Positions 59,576 through 64,000 of a stretch of 64,000 bases of DNA are shown here, one piece after another. Both the position numbers and the translations under genes were made by a program. The stretch is from Rhodoferax sp. GW822-FHT02A01. Its GTDB lineage: Bacteria > Pseudomonadota > Gammaproteobacteria > Burkholderiales > Burkholderiaceae_C. The stretch's first letter is position 1, and each line of letters begins with the position of its first letter. Location: NCBI RefSeq assembly GCF_038784515.1, contig NZ_CP152376.1:4216001-4280000 (forward strand), in the 5' to 3' direction. Below the pieces are notes generated by a model that had not been told where the DNA came from, did not search any database, and was given only the letters and a program-made list of their open reading frames with translations.

Positions 59576-62500
59576 ATGAACCGCAATTGTTATCAGCTTG
59601 TATTCAGTGCCACGCTCGGCATGGTTGTGCCGCAGGCAGAGACCGCCCGCAGGCGGGGTAAATCACCGGCCAGCGTCACCTTGGCTGGCGCAATGCTAGC
59701 TGGCAGTCTGATGGCGGCCCCTGCCTATGCCGTGCTGCCTGTGGCTGCCAATGGGGGAGTTCCAGGCAACTTTGCCAAGCTGGGGACGGCGAGCTACCAG
59801 GTCAACGGCAATGTGGGTGTGGTCAGCCAGGTGGGCAACAAGTCCATCCTGAACTGGAAGAGCTTCAATATCGGTGCAGGCAATACCGTGCAGTTCCGTC
59901 AGGTGGATTCATTGGCCACCAACAACCTGGTGCAAGGCGCCAGCTTCACTTCGCTCAACCGCATCTGGGACGCCAACCCCAGCGTCATTTCGGGTGCCAT
60001 TACCCAAGGCGCCGGGCAGCAGGCCAACATCATTCTGGTCAACAACAACGGCATCGCCTTCATGAATGGCGCGCAGGTCAACTTGAACAACTTCACGGCC
60101 AGCAGCCTGAACATGGTGGACAGCTTCATCACCAACGGATTGCTGGGTGGCAATGAGGCGCAGTTCAATGGCACCAAGGATTTCAACAATGCCGACCTGG
60201 TGAACAAGGGCTTCATCAAGGTCATGGAAGGCGCACAGATCACAGCGGGAAGCCAGGGCCGCGTCATGCTGTTGGCACCCACCGTGGTCAACCGAGGCAC
60301 GATCACAGCGCCCGATGGGCAGGTCGTACTGGCCGCGGGTAGCAAGGCCTATTTGCGTGTGTCAGATGATGCCAATCTGAATACGCGCGGTTTGCTGGTG
60401 GAGGTGGAAGTTCCTACCGATGCCGGAGCGACCCACACTGCGGTGCCTGCTGGCTTGGCAAACAGTACCGAGGACAAGCTGGGCCTGGCCAGCAACAGCG
60501 GTACCTTGTTCACACCGCGCGGAAACATCACCATGGTGGGTTATGCCGTCAACCAGAACGGCATTGCAAAAGCCACTACCTCGGTGGTGTCCAACGGATC
60601 CGTGTACCTGACGGCCAGCGGCTACAACAACCCATTGCTCAGGCCCACCATGGGCGATCCCAGTGCCACCGGCAACGTCGTGCTGGGCAGCGGCAGTGTG
60701 ACCACGGTCATGCCCGAAGTGGCGGATACCACCACTTCGGTGGATGGTACCGGTGGCATCGGCTTGGACAAGCGCTCGGAAGTACGTGTGGTGGGCAATC
60801 GCATCTACATGGCCAGTGGCGCACAGGTGATTGCGCCGTCAGGCAAGGTGGACTTTCTGGCGGTGGATGACTCCACCACACTCCAGTCGGTTTCCCCTTT
60901 CGCCAAACAATCCAGCACGGCGCGCATCGACATCGCATCTGGTGCCTTGATCGATGTCTCCGGCCTCAACGACGTGGCTGTATCGGTGGCGCGCAACACC
61001 GTGGAAGTGCAATTGCGTGGTGACGAGTTGAAGGACTCGCCCATCAACCAGGTGGGCCCCTTGCGCGGCCAGACCGTGTACGTGGACATCGCCACGGCGC
61101 AAGCCACTTCCAACTCGTTGATTGCCCAGGACAGCTTGACGGCCTATGCGGCCAAGACCACGCGCACCGTGGCAGAGCGGTCCACTGCAGCTGGCACCGT
61201 GAACATCCGTTCGGAAGGCGAAACCATTCTGGAAAACGGCTCCACCATCAATCTGTCGGGTGGCAGTCTGGACTACCAGAGCGCCGTGGTGCAGCGCAGC
61301 CTGGTCAGCTCCGGTGGCAAAACGGTGGATATATCCAAGGCCCTGGCGACCACCCGCTACACCAGCTTGGCGTCCAAGCTGGTGGTGGACTATGGACGCT
61401 GGAACCACACCGAAACCTATAGCTCCGGACCTTCCAGCCGTTATGTGGAAGGTTATGTGGAGGGCAAGGATGCGGGCACCCTGAATGTGACGTCCTTGGG
61501 GTCGGCCTATATCCAGTCTGATATCCATGGCACCACCACCGTTGGTAGGCTGCAGCGCGCAAGTGCCAATACGCCCAAGGGCGCCACGCTGACGATCAAC
61601 TCCGGCCTTGGCTCCACGACCGACTACAAATCCAACCAGCAGGTACTGATCAAGGACGGTGCCAGCAGCTTGGCCGCGGATTTTGCCAAGGATGCAGCAC
61701 TGACCGCTACGCAGCAAGCCACCCTTGAAATCAACGGCCAGTTGCTGGGCGTGGACAAGGTTGCCAACCTGGACATCTATGCCAACAACAGCCTGGTCAG
61801 CGATGCCACGCTGACGGCACCCGACAAGGGTGAAGTCACGTTGGTGGCCACTGGCTTGACGGTTGAAAAGGACATCACAGTCGCAGGCGGCGCCATCACG
61901 CTGTCGGCCCGCAACACCTCTGGTACCGACATTGGCGCCCGCACCCCCAGTGTGAAGATTGCCGACAACGTGGCATTGAGCGTGGGTGGCAAATGGGTGA
62001 ACGACAAGCTGGCTGGTACGGCGGCGTCTGTTGTGCCGTTGCTGAATGCCGGCACCATCAGTGTGACGGCTGCGGTCATTGGCGATCCCAGTGGCGGCTT
62101 TCTGACCGAGGGCATGGTCAGCTTTGGCCAAGGCGCATCCTTGGACGCAAGTGCTGGTGCTTATATGGACAGCAAAGGCAAGATCAGCAACGGCAAGGCC
62201 GGCACGCTGGAGGTGTCTGCCTACGGCGTCAACGGTTTGCCCTCCGCCATGCAGGCCTATGGTGCCACGCAGGGTGGCACACTCAAGCTCACGGCCAACA
62301 AGATTCAGCTGGGAGGGCAAGCGGCTGCCGACACGCTGGGACTGGATAGCGGACTCCTGACGCGCGGAGGTTTTGGCAGCTACCAGTTGACCGGGTTGAC
62401 ATCGCTGGATGTAGCAGCGGGAACGCAAGTGCTTGCACAGCAGAGCAACCGCAAGATCCTGTCGCAGGATGTTGGTACGGGCGCACTCCGGGGTGTGGGT

Positions 62501-64000
62501 TCCTTGGCTACCGGTACGGCTATGGCCGACGTGGGCCAGGTACTGTTAGACGACAGCACGGTGCGCAAGGCCGTGAATGTGACACTCTCGGCGCAGAAAG
62601 ACACCGCCGGAACTGGTGTGCTGACCATTGGACGCGGCGCCAGCCTTACCACCGAGGCCGGCGGCACGCTGAACCTGAATGCGCTCAATACGCTGGACGT
62701 AGAAGGAGCCGTGGTCGCACACGGCGGCACTATCAATCTGTTGTTGGACCGGGGTAATCTGACACCCGGCAATGCAGCTGATGCGAATGCCTTGTGGTTA
62801 GGTAGCGGCGCGGTACTGGATGCCAGCGGCATCGCGGTAACTTCGGTTGACTCCAAAGGCCAAACCAAGGGCACCGTATACGCAGGCGGTACCGTCAATC
62901 TCAATTCCACCAAGGGCTATATAGCCGCGCTCAAAGGCAGCCGCATCTCGGTGAACGGTGCCGCCCCGGTGTGGTTGGATGTCAAGAACGAGAGCGGGGG
63001 CATAGGCCGCATGCAGGGCAGCGAGGCCGGCAGTGTGGTGGTGTCTGCCCAGGAGGCCCTGGTTCTGGACTCCACTCTCCAAGCACAGGGCGGATCGGAT
63101 GGCTATCGCAATGGCAACCTGAGCATCACGCTGACAACGACCACACGTCCTGACGGTCAAGCCGGTTATGACACCTATGCACGTGAGATTCACCTGGCCA
63201 GCAGCGTCGCTACGCAGATCAGCAACCGCACGGCCACCGATGTGAATCCGGTGGTTCTTCCTGGAACGGTCGTCCGCTCCCGCCTTGGAGCTGACACCAT
63301 AGAGGCTGGCGGATTCGATACGGTATCCATCAGCAGTCCGGACGGTATTGTGCTGGAGGGCAATGTGGACATCGGTAGCAGCCGGGCACAGCCCATGCGC
63401 GAACTCAAGCTCGACGCCGCACGTATTGAGACCGATGGCGGCAATGTGACTTTGACCGCCGACGCCGTGCGCCTGGGCAACTATGACACCAACAACCGCA
63501 TCGGTACCGCTGGAACCAGCCAAAGCGCGGGCACGCTGACGGCCAATGCCCGCATGCTGGAACTCGCGGGAAACTTGCGTCTCAAAGGCATGGCTTCTTC
63601 CACACTGACGGGGACGGAACTGGTGCAACTGAGTGGCATCACGCGCGACAAGTTGGATGCGGCAGGAAAGACCACCGATACGTATGAAAACTCAGCCACT
63701 ATCACCAGCACTGGCAACCTGACTTTGCAAGCAGGTGTGGTCACACCCAGCACCTATGCCGATATCACGCTGCAGGCGCCGAGCAAGACCATCCGTTTTG
63801 AAGCGGTGGGAGATGCGCCTACCCAGCCTTTGTCAGCACTGGGGCGCCTGGAAGTGGACGCCGCCAATATCGAGCAGGCCGGACGCATCTGGGCGCCGCT
63901 GGGCCAGATTGCATTGAACGCTGGCAACGCGGTGACCTTGTCTGCCGGAAGCGTGACCTCGGTGGCGGCGGATGCCGGATCGATTTTGCCGCTGGGCCAG
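59576..64000 (+). CDS. TpsA filamentous haemagglutinin-like exoprotein (3' truncated by window edge)
   Basis: The first ~1475 codons of a large secreted protein; the frame is open to the window edge. The N-terminus has an extended signal region (MNRNCYQLVFSATLGMVV, then a basic stretch) and a hydrophobic signal core (LAGAMLAGSLMAAPAYA). A TPS/haemagglutination activity domain follows, with blocks NWKSFNIGAGNTVQF and IILVNNNGIAFMNGAQVN. The family motif NPNGI reads NNNGI here. The rest is long repeated beta-helix sequence, rich in Thr, Gly, Asn and Ala, with few charges. Secreted by the TpsB encoded upstream; adhesin or matrix role likely. Confidence 0.92.
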   Translation, partial: MNRNCYQLVFSATLGMVVPQAETARRRGKSPASVTLAGAMLAGSLMAAPAYAVLPVAANGGVPGNFAKLGTASYQVNGNVGVVSQVGNKSILNWKSFNIGAGNTVQFRQVDSLATNNLVQGASFTSLNRIWDANPSVISGAITQGAGQQANIILVNNNGIAFMNGAQVNLNNFTASSLNMVDSFITNGLLGGNEAQFNGTKDFNNADLVNKGFIKVMEGAQITAGSQGRVMLLAPTVVNRGTITAPDGQVVLAAGSKAYLRVSDDANLNTRGLLVEVEVPTDAGATHTAVPAGLANSTEDKLGLASNSGTLFTPRGNITMVGYAVNQNGIAKATTSVVSNGSVYLTASGYNNPLLRPTMGDPSATGNVVLGSGSVTTVMPEVADTTTSVDGTGGIGLDKRSEVRVVGNRIYMASGAQVIAPSGKVDFLAVDDSTTLQSVSPFAKQSSTARIDIASGALIDVSGLNDVAVSVARNTVEVQLRGDELKDSPINQVGPLRGQTVYVDIATAQATSNSLIAQDSLTAYAAKTTRTVAERSTAAGTVNIRSEGETILENGSTINLSGGSLDYQSAVVQRSLVSSGGKTVDISKALATTRYTSLASKLVVDYGRWNHTETYSSGPSSRYVEGYVEGKDAGTLNVTSLGSAYIQSDIHGTTTVGRLQRASANTPKGATLTINSGLGSTTDYKSNQQVLIKDGASSLAADFAKDAALTATQQATLEINGQLLGVDKVANLDIYANNSLVSDATLTAPDKGEVTLVATGLTVEKDITVAGGAITLSARNTSGTDIGARTPSVKIADNVALSVGGKWVNDKLAGTAASVVPLLNAGTISVTAAVIGDPSGGFLTEGMVSFGQGASLDASAGAYMDSKGKISNGKAGTLEVSAYGVNGLPSAMQAYGATQGGTLKLTANKIQLGGQAAADTLGLDSGLLTRGGFGSYQLTGLTSLDVAAGTQVLAQQSNRKILSQDVGTGALRGVGSLATGTAMADVGQVLLDDSTVRKAVNVTLSAQKDTAGTGVLTIGRGASLTTEAGGTLNLNALNTLDVEGAVVAHGGTINLLLDRGNLTPGNAADANALWLGSGAVLDASGIAVTSVDSKGQTKGTVYAGGTVNLNSTKGYIAALKGSRISVNGAAPVWLDVKNESGGIGRMQGSEAGSVVVSAQEALVLDSTLQAQGGSDGYRNGNLSITLTTTTRPDGQAGYDTYAREIHLASSVATQISNRTATDVNPVVLPGTVVRSRLGADTIEAGGFDTVSISSPDGIVLEGNVDIGSSRAQPMRELKLDAARIETDGGNVTLTADAVRLGNYDTNNRIGTAGTSQSAGTLTANARMLELAGNLRLKGMASSTLTGTELVQLSGITRDKLDAAGKTTDTYENSATITSTGNLTLQAGVVTPSTYADITLQAPSKTIRFEAVGDAPTQPLSALGRLEVDAANIEQAGRIWAPLGQIALNAGNAVTLSAGSVTSVAADAGSILPLGQ

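Noticed and set aside
56294..62428. Long minus-strand frames over 56294-57859 and 60839-62428
   Set aside because: Antisense to clearly exported proteins with signal peptides. The His/Gly/Gln-rich composition is the mirror of biased coding sequence in the TpsA and PstS-like genes.
1..64000. tRNA/rRNA genes, CRISPR arrays, insertion sequences, integrase or attachment sites
   Set aside because: I looked for transposase-like frames, regular repeat-spacer arrays and cloverleaf-like ends and saw none, so the island at 8-16 kb has no visible mobility gene.

Overview
The window looks like a chromosomal segment of a Comamonadaceae-type betaproteobacterium (Rhodoferax/Polaromonas-like). This is inferred from the exosortase B (XrtB)/EpsI/EpsA PEP-CTERM set, the Methylobacillus-style eps genes, the GC-rich tightly overlapping operons and the general gene content. 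No database search was possible, so the taxon is an inference.

Layout. (1) 1-7.8 kb is ordinary chromosome: the 3' part of a YgiQ-type radical SAM gene, a periplasmic solute-binding-like protein, a FAD amine/amino-acid oxidase, an AMACR-like CoA-transferase family protein, a DEDDh exonuclease, a MOSC protein, a glycine-zipper protein and a TPR membrane protein. (2) 7.9-16.3 kb is a decayed defence/toxin-antitoxin island. It holds remnants of type I restriction-modification genes: a tiny hsdR-like leader ORF, an hsdM fused out of context to a GIY-YIG/DUF4357 tail, and a second hsdM with a nonsense codon and a frameshift. Between them lie a RES/Xre-type pair, a ParD-like/zeta-toxin-like pair, a PPC-domain protein, and a winged-helix/AbiEii-like nucleotidyltransferase pair whose start codon lies inside a 19-bp perfect palindrome. 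(3) 16.3-19 kb has small secreted proteins, a flavin reductase and two PEP-CTERM-type proteins, one of them a trypsin-like protease with an abnormal C-terminal tail.

(4) 19.1-43.8 kb (minus strand) is one very long exopolysaccharide operon, read from 43.8 down to 19.1 kb: EpsD peptidyl-prolyl isomerase, EpsB-type undecaprenyl-phosphate sugar transferase, EpsL outer-membrane protein, EpsE export protein, EpsF/EpsG chain-length kinase pair, exosortase B, EpsI, then glycosyltransferases, Wzx flippase, Wzy-like polymerase, a two-domain glycosyltransferase, acetyltransferase, methyltransferase, WcaI-like transferase, a beta-helix protein and an SGNH-like protein. It is a Wzx/Wzy-type EPS locus coupled to protein sorting by exosortase.

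(5) 43.9-45.3 kb has a divergent PhoB-like response regulator and a lytic transglycosylase. (6) 45.4-55.3 kb (plus strand) is a compact type II secretion/type IV pilus-like operon (gspG, gspF, gspE, PilM/N/O/P-like genes, TPR-secretin, three more pseudopilins) whose last gene is the EpsA LuxR-type regulator. The order physically ties the secretion machine to the EPS/PEP-CTERM programme. (7) 55.5-57.8 kb has two strongly exported proteins: a PEP-CTERM protein and a PstS-like phosphate-binding-type protein, each followed by a hairpin. (8) 57.9-64 kb is a two-partner secretion pair: a TpsB transporter and the first ~1475 codons of a large TpsA filamentous haemagglutinin-like protein cut off by the window edge.

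No tRNA, rRNA, CRISPR array, IS element or replication origin was recognised. No gap longer than 300 bases lacks a gene.
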